A DNA stretch of 64,000 bases from Typha latifolia. Lineage: Eukaryota > Streptophyta > Magnoliopsida > Poales > Typhaceae. A model generated the notes under the pieces. That model was not told where the DNA came from and searched no databases. It saw only the letters and a program-made list of their open reading frames with translations. Where the stretch lies: the NCBI GenBank assembly GCA_019914945.1, contig CM034103.1:12400001-12464000 (forward strand), in the 5' to 3' direction. Each line of letters starts with the position of its first letter. Within the stretch, counting starts at the first letter, position 1. Both the position numbers and the translations under genes were made by a program. Positions 46,624-59,429 of this stretch are shown here, piece by piece.

Positions 46624-49282
46624 ATGCGGACGCTCTCCTCTTCTCGATCCCTCCTCGGAACCCTCTCATCCGTGGCGGTGAGACTCTCCGGCCATCATCG
46701 CGCGGAGAACCCGATCCTCCTCTGGACCCATCTCTCTCCTTTTATCCCCTCCTCCTCCTTCCCTTCTTCGTCGCAGCCGGCGAGAGGATGCGCCTCCGTC
46801 TCCTCCGCCTCCGCCGCGTCGTCGGTGAAGTCAGCGGAGGCGAGGCGGCTGATGCGGATGGTCGTCGAGGCGCTAAAGCGGCGGCTTGGGCCTGAGGCTG
46901 GGGAAATTGTTGGGTACGCAGAGCTACTGGACGCGTGTGAGGAGATGGGTTTGGTGACGACGAGGGAGGAGGCGGCGGCGTTCGCGCGTGTCCTGGATGA
47001 GGCCGGTGTGGTGCTACTCTTTCGTGACAAGGTCTATCTCCACCCGGAGAAGGTAATCCGAGTTGACCACATTCTCTTTGGTTTAGTGTTTTCCTCCAAT
47101 TTTAGTTCGATGAAGAGATCTGAGATCTGTTTTGCTTAATTTAGGTCGTCTTTTCAGCAGCTAGCATAAAAAATTGGTTTTTATTCGCGTTATTTGTAAT
47201 TTATCCCATGTGGTTTGACTCCCATATTCACTTTACCACTGAAGTCTGCACTTTTTTCCTTACCCTGAAGTCTGAACTATAGTGCAACAGTTACTTTTTC
47301 TTTCGTAACCGACATGAAAATTGGAGGATTGAATTAACTTTTTAATGCATCTTAAATAATACTAATCAAATTTCAGATCACAAAGATATAATAATATCTT
47401 ACATTAGTTCAATATATTTGTCATTTGAAATCTAATCAATATTATTTTAGATGCGTCTGAAAACTTATCCAATTCTCTAAATATTGTCTAATAATAATCT
47501 TCAAATTTGACTTTAAGGTTGTCCAAATATGATAAAAAAGTAATTATCATATTTTAATCTAAATCACATGAGGTTAGGTGCTTAAATTGAACATAATAGT
47601 TTCGTGCAATTGAGCTAAACTACAAGGAAGTAAAGCATAATTTCTCCTTTTATTTTGATGAAGTGTTACTCTATCGAAAATCTTATTTTGAAATATTTAG
47701 ATGAGGTGTTGAGCATTTGAAAGAGAGTTCAGATTGGAATTGGCTTCTGTTTACATGTCATTTGATGGAGTTACTCAATTATTTAATGAAGGATTTAAAG
47801 AAGAAATGGAAGATACTGGTGATAAGATAAGATTGGTTGGTGTAGGGGTGCATGATGTTTGAATTGTTTGAGTTTGTCCTGGGGGGTGGAAGGTGTGTGT
47901 GTGGGAGGGGGAGGGGGGCGGATGGGGGGATGGTTGAAGGAGGTGGTAAGTACCAGGATTGTTGCGATAGCACTATAGCAAATTTTTTGTCACTTGCTAT
48001 CAAGTTGAATTCATCTTTCCATATATAAGGACTGGAGATTGGCAGCTTGTGCAATTTGTTGCCTTCTTGCTGTGAAGAGATCTACATGTGGATTTGGACT
48101 TTCTTTCCTCTGTTTATTGTAATTTTTCTTTTATTTTTTGTTCGCTTATTTTTTCTTACTTTCTTTATTCGATGATCCTTCTGCATATACTTCATCCCCT
48201 TCATGTTGAGCTGGTGAAGTTTAGTTTTCTTATTCATACACTTGGATGCATGCAGAAAAAGGAAAATTTTCTGTCCATTAATCTCTCGTTTCATTATTGA
48301 TATAGACTTCTAGACTGAGGAAATATCCATTGTTTGGTACCAGTTTCCTTCATAGTCCAGTGGCTGTACCAGGTCTTATTAAATAACTACTCTACTAAAA
48401 GCCTGTTCATGCTAGCGAGGCTGAAGCTTTATGCATGTTGCATCACATGTTCAACATTCCAGTTTGATATGAATTACAGAACTTTAATTTGAAAGGAGTA
48501 TAATAATATAATAAAACACTACTATTATTTTTCCCACTAAGTACCTTGGAAATATCATTGATGGTTTTTGGGATGATATGTTTTCTTGAACATACTACCA
48601 TTGAAGATGTAAATTCTTACAATACTTGGTTCACTGGTCCAGTGTCACACAGCAGTGAAATTTCAATTGTATTTCTGGTTTATCGCAGTTGACATTTTAC
48701 TTCCTGCTCCTGCTAGTATTTTTAAAATTTCTGCATGGGAAAATAGTGAACATTCATATATTTTAGGAGCTTCTTACTGTCTGGGTCTGAGTTTGAAAGT
48801 TCAGAAGATTATTAGCTTATCGTTTTATTTGTGAAACTCTTGTTTAGGTCGTGGATATGTTGAGAAAAGCTATAACCCTTCCCCTTGCACTGACACCTGA
48901 AAATGATCCTAGGAAAGAAGAGTTGAAGCGGCTGCAGAGGAAGAAGGAAGAGATCGATAAGCTTGCGCACAAGCATGTTCGACATATTCTATGGTCAGGA
49001 TTAGGGTTCTTTATCGTTCAGGTTGGTCTCTTCTTTAGGCTTACTTTCTGGGAGTTCTCGTGGGATGTAATGGAGCCAGTGGCCTTTTTCACCACGACAA
49101 CCGGCCTGCTTGTTGGATATGCCTACTTCCTCATTACTTCAAGAGATCCCACTTATAAGGACTTCATGGATAGGCTCTTCTTTTCCAGACAGAGGAAACT
49201 GTTCCAGAAGCACAATTTTAGCATGGAGAGGTATATGGAATTGCAGAAACATTGCAGAATTCCTTTGGATAAGAAGATATGA
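46624..49282 (+). CDS. MCU: Mitochondrial calcium uniporter channel protein
   Basis: Two exons, 46624-47052 and 48848-49282, give 287 residues. MCU forms the Ca2+ channel of the inner mitochondrial membrane. The N-terminus ([20 protein letters not shown]) is a Ser/Arg-rich mitochondrial targeting sequence, followed by a helical matrix domain. The coiled coil [20 protein letters not shown] precedes TM1 (about 190-211). The selectivity motif WDVMEP (215-220, with Asp216 and Glu219) comes next, then TM2 (about 220-240, with [16 protein letters not shown]). The one-intron structure matches plant MCU genes. Exon 1 is GC-rich, whereas the second exon is balanced. The 1.8-kb intron contains a strong guanine-quadruplex-like tract. 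The start is the first ATG of the frame. Confidence 0.96.
47881..47946 (+). repeat. G-rich tract, putative G-quadruplex, in MCU intron
   Basis: Four G runs with short loops: GGG 47903-47905, GGGGG 47907-47911, GGGGGG 47913-47918 and GGGGGG 47924-47929, with loops of 1, 1 and 5 bases, preceded by another G6 run and a GT repeat. Confidence 0.85.
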
Positions 49283-50651
49283 CATAGCATCTCCCAGGAA
49301 TTGATGCTCTTCATCATTATTTTTTTTTCACCCAAGATATGTGGTAATCTCCTTCAGTACCGATACCACTCAGGTCTTTTATCTTCTTCTGGGTGTACTC
49401 CCTTAAGTTGTGCGTCGACGAGTCAGTGAAGTTCCTGACATGCGCTTCATCTTCATGTATGTATAATGATACTCACATTGTGATGTTGTTCTTTTGAGCT
49501 ATGAAACATTGAAGCTTGCATTAGCTAAATTTGCAATTTTGCAAGATGCGTCAACTATTATCTATTGATGCAGTATTACCTTGTTCTGATGCTGGCTGGA
49601 TAGTAGCAAATGATCTGATTTTTTTAGGTGGTTTTCTGTTTGGTTACATCATCTGAATCTTCTATAGAGATGAATTCGACTAAGACCACAAGATCAAACA
49701 GAATTCAACTAATGGTGTCAAATTAGCACAATATTTAAGGGAATCGCAGAAAATTAGGAGGAAGACACAAGTCTCAGTTGCTGATTGAGAACTTGTTCTT
49801 TAAACTTCCTTCACTTGTGAAATAAACATTTTTAAAAAATATTCTAATATAAACCTCTTTATACTAAGTAAAGAGCTATTTAACTCAATAATAATACAAT
49901 AATACCTACTCTCTCTTCTTCTCTTCCATTGAAAATTTCTATAACTCTTTTATCTTTGAAAAAATATTACTTTAATCAACTATAATTTAACCGTTCTCTT
50001 TTTCATCTCCTCTCCGTCTTCATCTATCCATTATAAAATAGCATTTTAATTATATATCAAATCATTATTTCAATTTTCTATCACATCAAATGTAATTACT
50101 TTATATTACTAGTTTACAAAAAAAGAGAGCTAACGATAGAATAAACTCTCCTATACTAGTGTAAAAAAATTAGCATAGGTATATAAGCATTGAACTTATT
50201 CTACAAGTGAACCTGGGCAATGCACAGGATGAAATGCCATTGTAATTATCCCAACTATTTGCTATAGTGGTGAGAGAATAAGTTCATAGCCGTTGTTCAG
50301 AGGATAAATAAAAGAATTATAGTTCTTCACTAGATAATTACATACGTATTCTGTTGTATTGGATGGTTAACTTTCATCAGATATCTGACCAAGAAAGAAC
50401 CAGATCCCCAGCTGAAAACTGGTGATCCGCAACGCCTTTCGCCACAAGATAAACCCCCTCTTTAGTTGCAGAAGCAATAGCCAGTGCCCGATGAAGGTAA
50501 TGCACACTTGCCAATTTCATGCTTAATTTTCTTCAAACCGATTGCTGCTTCTAACTCTGCAAGATTATTATAAAATTTATTAGCATTAAATTGAAGAAAG
50601 AATTCAGAATTTAACCAGTAGAGATAGACATACTTCTGCCATAAAGTCTGA
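49283..50651. other. Convergent 3' region, MCU / PPR gene
   Basis: The 3' untranslated end of the uniporter gene, AT-rich filler (49.8-50.2 kb) and probable 3' untranslated sequence of the PPR gene. A 68-codon minus-strand frame at 50462-50668 overlaps that gene's end and looks non-coding. Confidence 0.45.
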
Positions 50652-53600
50652 CTAAGCAGCAGCATCAACTTCTACATCTGAAGGTCCCGAGTCCACTGGC
50701 ATATCATCTAATGCTTCTATCTTTTTATGTTTGTCCTCAGCTGCACATAAAACACAATTCAACCAACCATTTCATTTTAAGGAAGAGACAACAAATCCCA
50801 TTATATATTGTCCCAACATATTCAAATAGATTTCTCATATATAAGTTTTGAAGTTCTAACGGATTTGGGAACCAAAACAGTTCGGTTTTGATAGCTACCA
50901 AACTAAAACTGATATCAGCAACTGGAAACTTAGTTTCATCAAAACAAATATAAAGGGATTGTTCTCCAGCTTTGGCTGAAGCAAACTCATGCGGCCAATT
51001 TTTCTTCTTTGTGTCATAATGCTAATATTTTCACTCCTAATCTATTAAAGTTCCAACTTGCAATTTCTCCATCTTAAATCCAAAATCACCTGACTTTTAG
51101 GAAATAATTGTTATATTTCAGTTCAAAATTTTTTAAGTAGATCAGATAGAAACCATAATCAAGACCATTTTGTGATGCTTCATGGATGATGCAAACGGAA
51201 GCGGAAAGGCATAATAAGTTTTAACAAGTTTAGCCATTTATGTCCTTAGTAGGCTTAAAATGAGATTGTGGTGCCTGAATGCAGACACTTACCTCCAGAA
51301 ATTGGTGTTAATACCTTACTATAACAAAACTAAACAGGGAATGAAATCTGTAAGGCTAGGAGGCAGGTAGTACTTTTTACCTTCTCAATTGCAATCAGGC
51401 CATGCATCCCAAGAGCAACCCTTTTAGAAAAACCAAGGAAATTCATCCATCTTTTGATGTAAAGATATGTATCCATCACTTAATAGAGCTAAATCACGTT
51501 TGATCCTGTCATGGTATTTCATTTGATACGATCCTTCTTTCCTTTAGCAAAACTGACATTTATATGAAAATAACATGATATGCAATGCATGTAATCATTT
51601 GATTGTATATCTCTTCAACTTTCTCATTGCAATTGGTAATGGAATCTTTCAGATTCTGTCATACGTTAAAATAAATAAATAAATAATTCATGCTTGCTGT
51701 CCAACAAATAAAGATACTACATCATACCTGTTTTCACATCAGACCTTTTCCCCTTTCGAACTTTCCGAGATTTTTTTGCACATTCTTCAGGTGATTTATC
51801 AAATAAATGGCTATATTTCCCCAGTAATTTGTTTTTTTCTTCTGATAAGCCAAGCATTTCATATGCATCTGCTACTTTCCGCACAATTGATTTTGTTGGA
51901 GGTCTACGATCATATGATTCAAGTCCCTTGAAGAGCTACACTAGTGACAAAAATAACATCAATATAACTGATACAAAAAAAAATTATATCCAACTCTAGA
52001 ATGAAAGATTAATTGACTCTACTGACCTTACAAACTTAACTGTAAGATATACCTCTAAAATCAATGTTATGAAACAATTTTATCTACAATTCTACAAGAG
52101 AGATTTATACCTTTACAAGCCTCTCTAGCATATTATTTCGATAATAAATTGATAGCATAAGATCACAGAAACGCCAAGGTACTGAATGCAAGTCGTGACT
52201 GATCTTCTTCACCCAGACATTGTGAGCTTCCTCAGCCCTGTGGTCTTTTTCTAATGCACGTATTAACTGCTCATATGTTCCCATTGTGGTTCCTTGCCCT
52301 TTGCTTAACATCCATTTTACCACCTAAAAAGATCATCCATGAACTATGGGAAGTGAACAATAACATTGCCATAACAACAAACACATAAGTCATTCACATC
52401 ATCAAAAAGAAGATGTTGAAACTAGCTATACCTGGACAACTCTATGCCATTGTTCCTCCTTTTCAAGAACTATAAGCGCTTGCTTCAGTGAAGCCAATGG
52501 AAATTTCTGCTCCCATGCGACCCAGGCATCAAGAGTACCATAAACAGCCTCTTTGGAATCCTTGAGGTCAAGGAGCTGCCAATAAAGATCCTTAGCTATT
52601 AAAACAAAGTCATTGTGCAACCATCACTAAGTATGGTGATGAACAATCCAACTAATTAAAGATACAAATCCTTAACAAAATCTTATGAGAATTGTTAGCT
52701 AAGGTGATTCATATACAAAATTCATTCATGTTTCTGCGGGGCTGAGCACAGGCCTTTCTTTTTTGAAGAAAAAACAAAGGTAATTTTGCTTTTTCTAGAA
52801 GTTAACCAAAACAAAACAAAGAAGTGAAGAACTCCTCATAATGATCACATCAAGAGGAATATATATTCAGAAGCTGTTCAATCTAAATTATTACATACTG
52901 TTCTAGCACAAAAGCATATTCTTCTCTATATATCCCCAAAAGGAGCAGGGAAAAAAACGTTAGAACCCCAAGAATGAATACCGTATTAATAAGAAACTTT
53001 CTTTTATCCGCTGATGAGATGTTCTTCCCAACTTGTTTGTGTAGTGGCTGTCTATCACTTCTTTCAATCTGACCAATCACTTCATCTTCTCGCTGTGAAC
53101 AGGAATTTACACATCAGCCCAATTTCGGCAAAGAAAAATGCAATTGCTAACTATATGAGGAACCAGTTGTCCATCCCAGTTTCAATAGTAAGGAGATACA
53201 TAGAGATGAAGATAAAATGCAAAATAGTAATATGAGCTACAGGTCTTTAAGAGAAGCAAAGAAAGAACTGGTCCATAAGTAACTACAGCTCCTTTTAGAA
53301 CCAAGAGACCTTGAGCAAAAAAACTCACATACACCCACACACCGACACACATATACACATCCACAAGAAGAAGGAAAGGAGAAGAAAGAGAAACAGTTTT
53401 CACATGCCTCAGAGAACAAATCTAGAACCATCTCAGGGAACAATAAATACTAGCAGTCTACCCCTATACTCCTTATTGGATAGGCTTCTCCTAATTACAT
53501 GACATGATAAAACTCATGCCAACAATGCACATGTGTGTCTTAACCATCAGAATAGTGAAGCCATGGAGAAATGAAATAAGATACAAATCTACAGATTATG

Positions 53601-54685
53601 GAATTAAACTTCTTCTGCCAGTACCTTTGGTTGTAACCTAGCTTGTTGTCCATTTAGCATATGTCCTTGTTCTTTCACGATGTTAGGCAAAGCAGAGTAT
53701 CTACCCTGAAAACCTGAAGTGCTGGTGACATAGTTGCCGCAACAACATCCTGCTCCAAGCTACAAGAATTGGCAAATTTAAAAACTACTCAAATATAGGC
53801 TACAAATGACCATCTAAAACATCAAAGGATGCACCTCCATCCTCGCAATCCAATCCCTGTAAACAAAAGAAAAGGAAATGAGAAGAGTAGGGTAAAATAT
53901 GCCATCATAAAGCTGCTGACATAGGTTGCAAGAATCTCTTTCAAGAACAAAACATGACTAGGAAATTATATAACTTGCTTCGTTGTAATACATGTTTATA
54001 AGACATTTGATAGCTTGACTCGTAAATGCTAGCATCTTAAGAGTCTTTGACGTAGTGTCGACGCAGGGTGAATTAACGATATAAAGCTACCGGATCAAAC
54101 ATGAGTGCAACATATTATACCTTGTAAAAGAATTGGTGTATTATAGCTTCTCAATCTATTATAGCTTGTCTTCTTTGACATAACTCTGTTGTACTGTCTT
54201 AAGGCCGATTTTTTTTTTCTTAAGGCCGATTTTCTCAAGATTATTAATGCCGAATTTTTTTTTTCGGTGATTTAATGGATGATTAGCACTAGGGAAAAAC
54301 AAATAAAGGTATTAAATTTATAAGTTATCAAAAACCTTGTCTTTTAATGACTGAGGAAACAAATAGTCAACCAATATAAGATGTCATTTCGCAATCGTTT
54401 TACTTTAACCAGCCAAAAAGAATCACAATAGAAGACCCAGATTACTACATTGAAACACCGCAGTAGATAATCCATTGAGATGTAATGATTCATACTATCC
54501 GAGATCACAAAGGCGAAAGCTTTACGGAAAAGCTACAGAAAGAATCCTTAAACTACCAGGTAGCACAATTCAAGAAGAAGGAAGGGAGTGGGGTGGAGTT
54601 ACCAGGAAATTTCTAAGGCATTTGCCCTAGTTATCGGGTGAAGAGAGCCAAGGGATCTCCGCAAAGGAGATGCAATCCACTGCAT
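50652..54685 (-). CDS. Organellar pentatricopeptide-repeat protein, At4g18975-like
   Basis: Eight exons, 54685-54603, 53856-53835, 53759-53625, 53092-52982, 52575-52432, 52323-52111, 51935-51728 and 50740-50652, sum to 334 residues in one frame. The N-terminus (MQWIASPLRRSLGSLHPITR) resembles an organelle-targeting peptide. The core reads LLDLKDSKEAVYGTLDAWVA and KWMLSKGQGTTMGTYEQLIR, with AEEAHNVW and RFCDLMLSIYYRNNML. These are degenerate PPR helices of the small P-class group that includes At4g18975, annotated as chloroplastic in Arabidopsis, from memory. PPR proteins bind organellar RNA. The tail is Lys/Arg-rich then acidic. Exon 2 is only 22 nt; without it the frame fails. Exons 1-3 are less certain than the core because the N-terminus is poorly conserved. 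Confidence 0.82.
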
Positions 54686-56158
54686 CGTTTCTTACCTACC
54701 TCTCTCCTCCTCCTCCTCCTCGTCTTCGTTGTTATGATTGGTAGAAGTAGCAGCAGCAGCAGCAGCAGTAGACAGGGAGAGAGAAGGGTTTTTTGGGTTC
54801 GGAGAGGGGTTTAGCATGGAACCTCCTCCAGTATGCGGTCATCCGCATAATTCTAAGTCTGCAGTACTCTTTTTGAGCCTTAGAAATTAAATTTACAACC
54901 AAACCAACGAAACGAGCTGCTATCCTAACTCTTTAATCCGTTTGACTTTGCAAGCTAAATCAAACTCAGTACTACCAAGATTAAATTAATAAACTTTTGA
55001 AATCATAGAGTTATGTTTGATTACAGGTGAGTTTCGATTTATTTCTTAGTTTATAAGTAATAATATAAAGGTAACTTTAGTTCATAAAAGTTAAAATATA
55101 GTTAGTTAATTATTTTTTGAGATAATTTTACGATCACCTTTTTTTCCTATAAAGATATTTTAAATTTTTTTAGTAACTTTATGAATCCCTTCTATTAGGG
55201 GTCTCTACGTGAATAAATAATTTAGAAAGTCATTAGATAAAAGATAGATAATAATTTAGGGTTAGAAAAAAAAAATATTTCTCATCTTGAGAGAGAGAGA
55301 GCGCAGAATGATTGAGATTTGGCCAAGGGCGTTAGAAAGATGGAGGATAAGGTCAAAAGGCATTACGTTGGGTTTTGATAGATACCGATGGCAGAGCAAG
55401 GCAACACACACTCATGAGCCTCCTTCTCCAATTCAACTATTTTGGGAGACAAAAGCTTCAAAGTCTATGCTTTGTTACATCGCATCACTCAGTCTGCTAT
55501 GCTATATATCTTATGTCTCAAATTTCAAAATTAAATAGAGCTAATTAGGGTGAATATAGATGATATAAACTAGGACCTTTTTTTTTTTTTAACGTAAAGG
55601 TCGCTGAAATTATTTCTCCTCTTAGGTACAGTATAGTCATGACTCAGAAACTGGCAGTATTATCGAGCCAATTTGCGAGAAGAAAATCATATTTCATGTA
55701 GAACGAATTGGACATAGTCATAGTAATATGGAGGAGTTCCAGACTCATCAGCGAGTCAACACTTCAAATTTTTGATCCAATGACGTTGCTTCCTAGCTAA
55801 AGAATAAAAATGACACAATAAAGTGTGAATGATGGACGTATTATTCCATCCATAGACAATTTGGATAATGGAGGGGGGTACAGTATGTTACAAGCCACCG
55901 GAGAGAGAGATAGAGGAAGACTCCCAAGTCTTCGTTTGGATGTTTCCCTTTGACTATGCTTTGACGATGTGATCCATGTCCTCCCTACTTTTTCCCATCA
56001 TTCTTGGGTCCTTCCCAAAGGTTAATTTGGTCGGCCGTAGTGGGCCAAAAAGTGGAGATTTCTTGCAGAAATTTATTTGCCAATGGCATTTTGGAATATG
56101 TTGCAGTGTCTTCAGTCCTCTCATCCACACTGCAACTTGATGAGCTCTTACAACATGA
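54686..56158. other. Intergenic region with trinucleotide repeats
   Basis: Next to the PPR start lie (CTC)n at about 54706-54720 and (AGC)n at about 54750-54769, probably in its leader or promoter. The rest, 54.85-56.1 kb, is AT-rich with a GA tract near 55290. A plus-strand frame of 83 codons at 55287-55538 has no recognisable feature. Confidence 0.45.
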
Positions 56159-56166
56159 TATAAATA
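56159..56166 (+). promoter_or_regulatory. TATA box of the candidate small-peptide gene
   Basis: TATAAATA followed by a C-rich initiator region and a CT-rich leader with no ATG until 56266. Confidence 0.55.
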
Positions 56167-56265
56167 TCCCCCTCGGCTGCTCTTCTCAGCATAGCAACCG
56201 AGAATTCTCCCTCTAAATCCCCTCCCTCTCTCCTTCTCTGTAGAAGCTTTTCAAGTTTGCAACTG

Positions 56266-56424
56266 ATGCAGCGCCAGTACAGCAGCAGTAACTACAACAT
56301 GGGGAAGGAAAAGAAGCCAGCATTGAAGAGAGGGCAGCTTAAAGTTCAGATCATAAGAACTTTGCTTGCCCCAATCATTCAGAGTGGCAGAAAGGGAGGA
56401 GAAAGATCCCGGAGAGAGGTCTGA
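56266..56424 (+). CDS. Candidate 52-residue basic peptide
   Basis: Frame of 52 codons starting at the first ATG downstream of a canonical TATAAATA, 100 bases away. The leader is pyrimidine-rich and free of upstream ATGs, as in expressed plant genes. The peptide has a Ser/Asn/Tyr-rich start with an internal Met (NMGKEKKPALKRGQ), a hydrophobic middle (LKVQIIRTLLAPIIQ) and a Lys/Arg/Gly-rich end (SGRKGGERSRREV). There is no signal peptide. It lacks the Cys/Trp motif of DVL/ROTUNDIFOLIA peptides. I do not recognise the family. No neighbour shares its strand within several kilobases. It could be a genuine small protein, or a non-coding transcript with a chance frame. Confidence 0.45.
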   Translation: MQRQYSSSNYNMGKEKKPALKRGQLKVQIIRTLLAPIIQSGRKGGERSRREV

Positions 56425-57377
56425 TATATGCACCGGTGGGAGTCCAAGTTCAGATAGAAAAAACTATATATAACTTTAGAGTTTTGAGTGTACTTGGAGT
56501 AAAGCAAATGGTAGAAATGTAGTACTTTGAGTTTCTATTATAGTGAGTTTCTAAATACAGAAGTAAGTTTTTGCTTTTCCAGACTCTGGATATTTTTCTT
56601 CTTCTTTCTTTCATTTTTAACTCTTCGATGACAATGCTGTTACTTCATGCCATTATCATATCTATTTCATTCACACTAATTCAACAACGGGCCATTAATT
56701 TCCCTGTCCAATTCATGATTGCAAGTATCACATACACAACAATAATTGCTCGCCTCTTTCAAATACTTCAGGATTTTTAGTGTCCTTTTAAATGCTAATG
56801 ATACATACTACGGGGTCGGACTTGGGCCCTAAAATAATTAGGCTCAGAATTACACCTGACTCGAAGTCTCGAACCCGTCCCAGCTGTGGTTTGCACAGGA
56901 CTGGAGCCCTCTTAATTGAAAAACCCAATGGATCATAAAGTCCAATGGGCTTAGCCTAACCCTTTCTAGACCTTTTATCGAAAGGAATAGACTGATTAAT
57001 TAGATTTTCTCACAGGAATTTATGAGAAACTTAATACTAAACTTGTGAGATATTAAGAAAAAAACACAATTAAGTTATTATTAGGTGTATCTGGAATAAT
57101 CTTGTGATGATTTTTAGTTGCAATGACTTGTTCAATGTAAAAATTATAATGGGAAAAAAAGGGCAAAGCCTCAGAAGTAATCGATAGATCGAATAAATCA
57201 AAAGAGTTACATAAATTAGATTAAGAGCACTTCTTTACATGCAATTACAATCCCCTTTTATTTCTTACTAACTCTCGCCCTCCTCTTCATTCTCTCTCAC
57301 TGCTCGCATGCACCTTCTCCTTCCTATCCTTGGCATTACGTACGTACATACGCATGGCTACCTAGCTCCATGCATGA
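56425..57377. other. Spacer between the small-peptide gene and the SKU5-like gene
   Basis: A block at about 56810-56990, with gggtcggacttgggcc and caatgggcttagcc phrases, looks like a dispersed repeat fragment. The rest is the presumed 3' untranslated region of the SKU5-like gene and AT-rich filler. Confidence 0.35.
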
Positions 57378-59344
57378 TTAGACATACGACGGCGGCAGCG
57401 GGAGCCCGAAGACCGCGCCGCACCGGAGAGCGTTGTCCGGCATGTTGTACTCGTCCCTCAGGGACCTCGCCGGTGACAAGACGCTGATGTAGAGCTGTTG
57501 CCCGAGGTAGCGCCTCTCCCAGATCTCGGACCGGAGGTTCCACATCCCGGCGTTATCGAACGTCAGCATGATCGCCGTCCACGACTTTGGGTATACCTGG
57601 ATCGTGTGCCGGCTCACTGCATCGAGAAGGTTGTATGTCTTCCGGCTCTCCGTCGTCCACCTCCCTGGCCCCATTCTGCATGCATGCATTTGTTAAATAA
57701 CCAGTTGACCTAACATAAAAAAACTTTAAAGATCAAATAATAAACATTTATATGATAGATTTGAATGCTGATGGAAGTAAAAGATAGGTGATTTTGATAA
57801 ATTTCCTTCGAAATTTATATTTAGTGCTTGCGTACCCGACGGGGAAGAAGGAGTAGCCATCCAAATGGTAGGATTGGATGTTCTTGTCCGGATTCTCGAA
57901 GACGATCTCGATAAACGTGCGAAACTCCGCGGTGATGAGATTGGGCGTCAGAATGGCGGCTGCGGCGCCCTCCACGACGGCAGGCACGTCGCCCATGCGG
58001 CTGTACTCGAACACACGGTTAGCGATGTTGAAGTACTCGGCGAGCTTGAACGGGGTGTCGCCGTTGACGTGAGAGATGCCGTTGAGAGCGTAGCGGAGCT
58101 TGCCGTTGATGCGGGTGCGGGAGTTTACGAGTTTGATGGTGCGGGTGATGTTGATGCTGCCGTAGTGGTAAGAACCCTGCGGGTTCGGGCGAGCGGCGCT
58201 GGCCGTTAGGTTCCACCGGAAGGTTCGCCATTGGTTGAGAGACCATCCCCAGCCGACAGGCCCCTCAGGGAGCTTCGGGGATGGCCGGGAGTTTGATCCA
58301 GCGTAGCGGATGAGGCCAGTGGCCGTCATAACCTGTGTTAAAATATAAAAGATAAAACTATTATTGTCTAACAGCTTAAGTTTTAAAAATTAGATAGCAA
58401 TAGCCGATGAGTTAACAACCTGCTTCATGAACCGGGTGGACGCGACGATATAGTAGTCCTTCGGGGCCTGGTCGGCGGTGACGAGGACGGAGTAGCACTG
58501 TCCGACGTGGACGTCCAGCGAGTCGTAGATGTTCTGCACGGTGTGGGAGCCGTCCATCTCAACCAGCTTCATGGTATGCCCCTGGATCCTGAAGTTGAGC
58601 GACGTCCTCAACCCGACGTTGCACACGCGGTACCGGTACGTCTTGCCGGCCTCCATGGTGAAGAGCGGCTCGTAGTCCTTGCCAGACTTTCCGTTGATGA
58701 GGACTCCGGCGGGGCGGACGATGCTGCGGCCGGAGTCGAGGAGGCGAGCGAGGACCTTATGGTTCTTGGTGTACCAGTCGCCGATGAGGACGGTGTAGTC
58801 GTCGGCGGGTGGGTCGAAGGGGACGGGGATAAGCAAGCGGCTATTGATCCGGAGGCCACCGAAGGCGCCGGCGGCCTTGTGCATGGCGAGGGAGGGGAAG
58901 TAGAAGAAGCTACCGATCTGGTCCTTCACCTGGAAGTGATAGGTGAAGTTTTCCCCCGGCGGTATCGGGCAGTTAGTCCCCTCCATCCCGTCCTCCCATG
59001 AGTTCTTCCTCTGCTGGATCCCGTTCCTGTACGTGTACACGCTCCAGAGATTAGTTGAAGGATATCTAATACTCTCCACAGTTCAAAAGTAGTGCAGGTA
59101 CGAACCATGAGAGGAGGAAGGGTTCGTCGAGGAAGTTGTAGACATTGACGACGATGTTATTGTTAGTCGTGGAGTTGATGTTGGGGCCCGGAAACTGTCC
59201 GTTGATAAGGATTCCTTGCTGAGGGACGCCGAGAGGCGCAATCGTACCATAAGTGACATTCCAAGTGAAGTAGATGTACGGGTCCTCGCCATGGACGCCC
59301 GACAAGCTCAACAGGACCAAAATCGCTACGCTGGCACGCAACAT
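57378..59344 (-). CDS. SKU5-similar (SKS) multicopper-oxidase-like protein
   Basis: Four exons, 59344-59106, 59026-58420, 58332-57836 and 57675-57378, give 546 residues. MLRASVAILVLLSLSGVHG is a signal peptide, so the protein is secreted to the apoplast. Three cupredoxin domains follow: about 25-135, 150-300 and 390-530. In place of the copper-binding HWHG and HCH motifs of oxidases it has LLSWNGIQQRKNSW, SFFYFPSLAMHKAAGAFGG and GMWNLRSEIWERRYLGQQLY, as in SKU5, SKS and pollen Bp10 proteins, which are thought to have lost oxidase activity and to act in cell-wall expansion or pollen-tube growth. There is no GPI-anchor signal at the C-terminus (LPLPPSYV), fitting the unanchored SKS group. The start is the ATG that gives the signal peptide; an upstream in-frame ATG at 59443 lies before the likely TATA box. 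Confidence 0.93.
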
Positions 59345-59421
59345 CTCTCTCTTCCTATCTTCTACAACTCTAACTATCTCTTCTTCCTCGCTACAAGAAG
59401 GGCCTGCCCATAAAATTATAT

Positions 59422-59429
59422 CTATATAA
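59422..59429 (-). promoter_or_regulatory. Probable TATA box of the SKU5-like gene
   Basis: On the minus strand, TTTATATAGATA lies about 80 bases before the chosen ATG, the usual spacing for a short plant leader. Confidence 0.45.
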
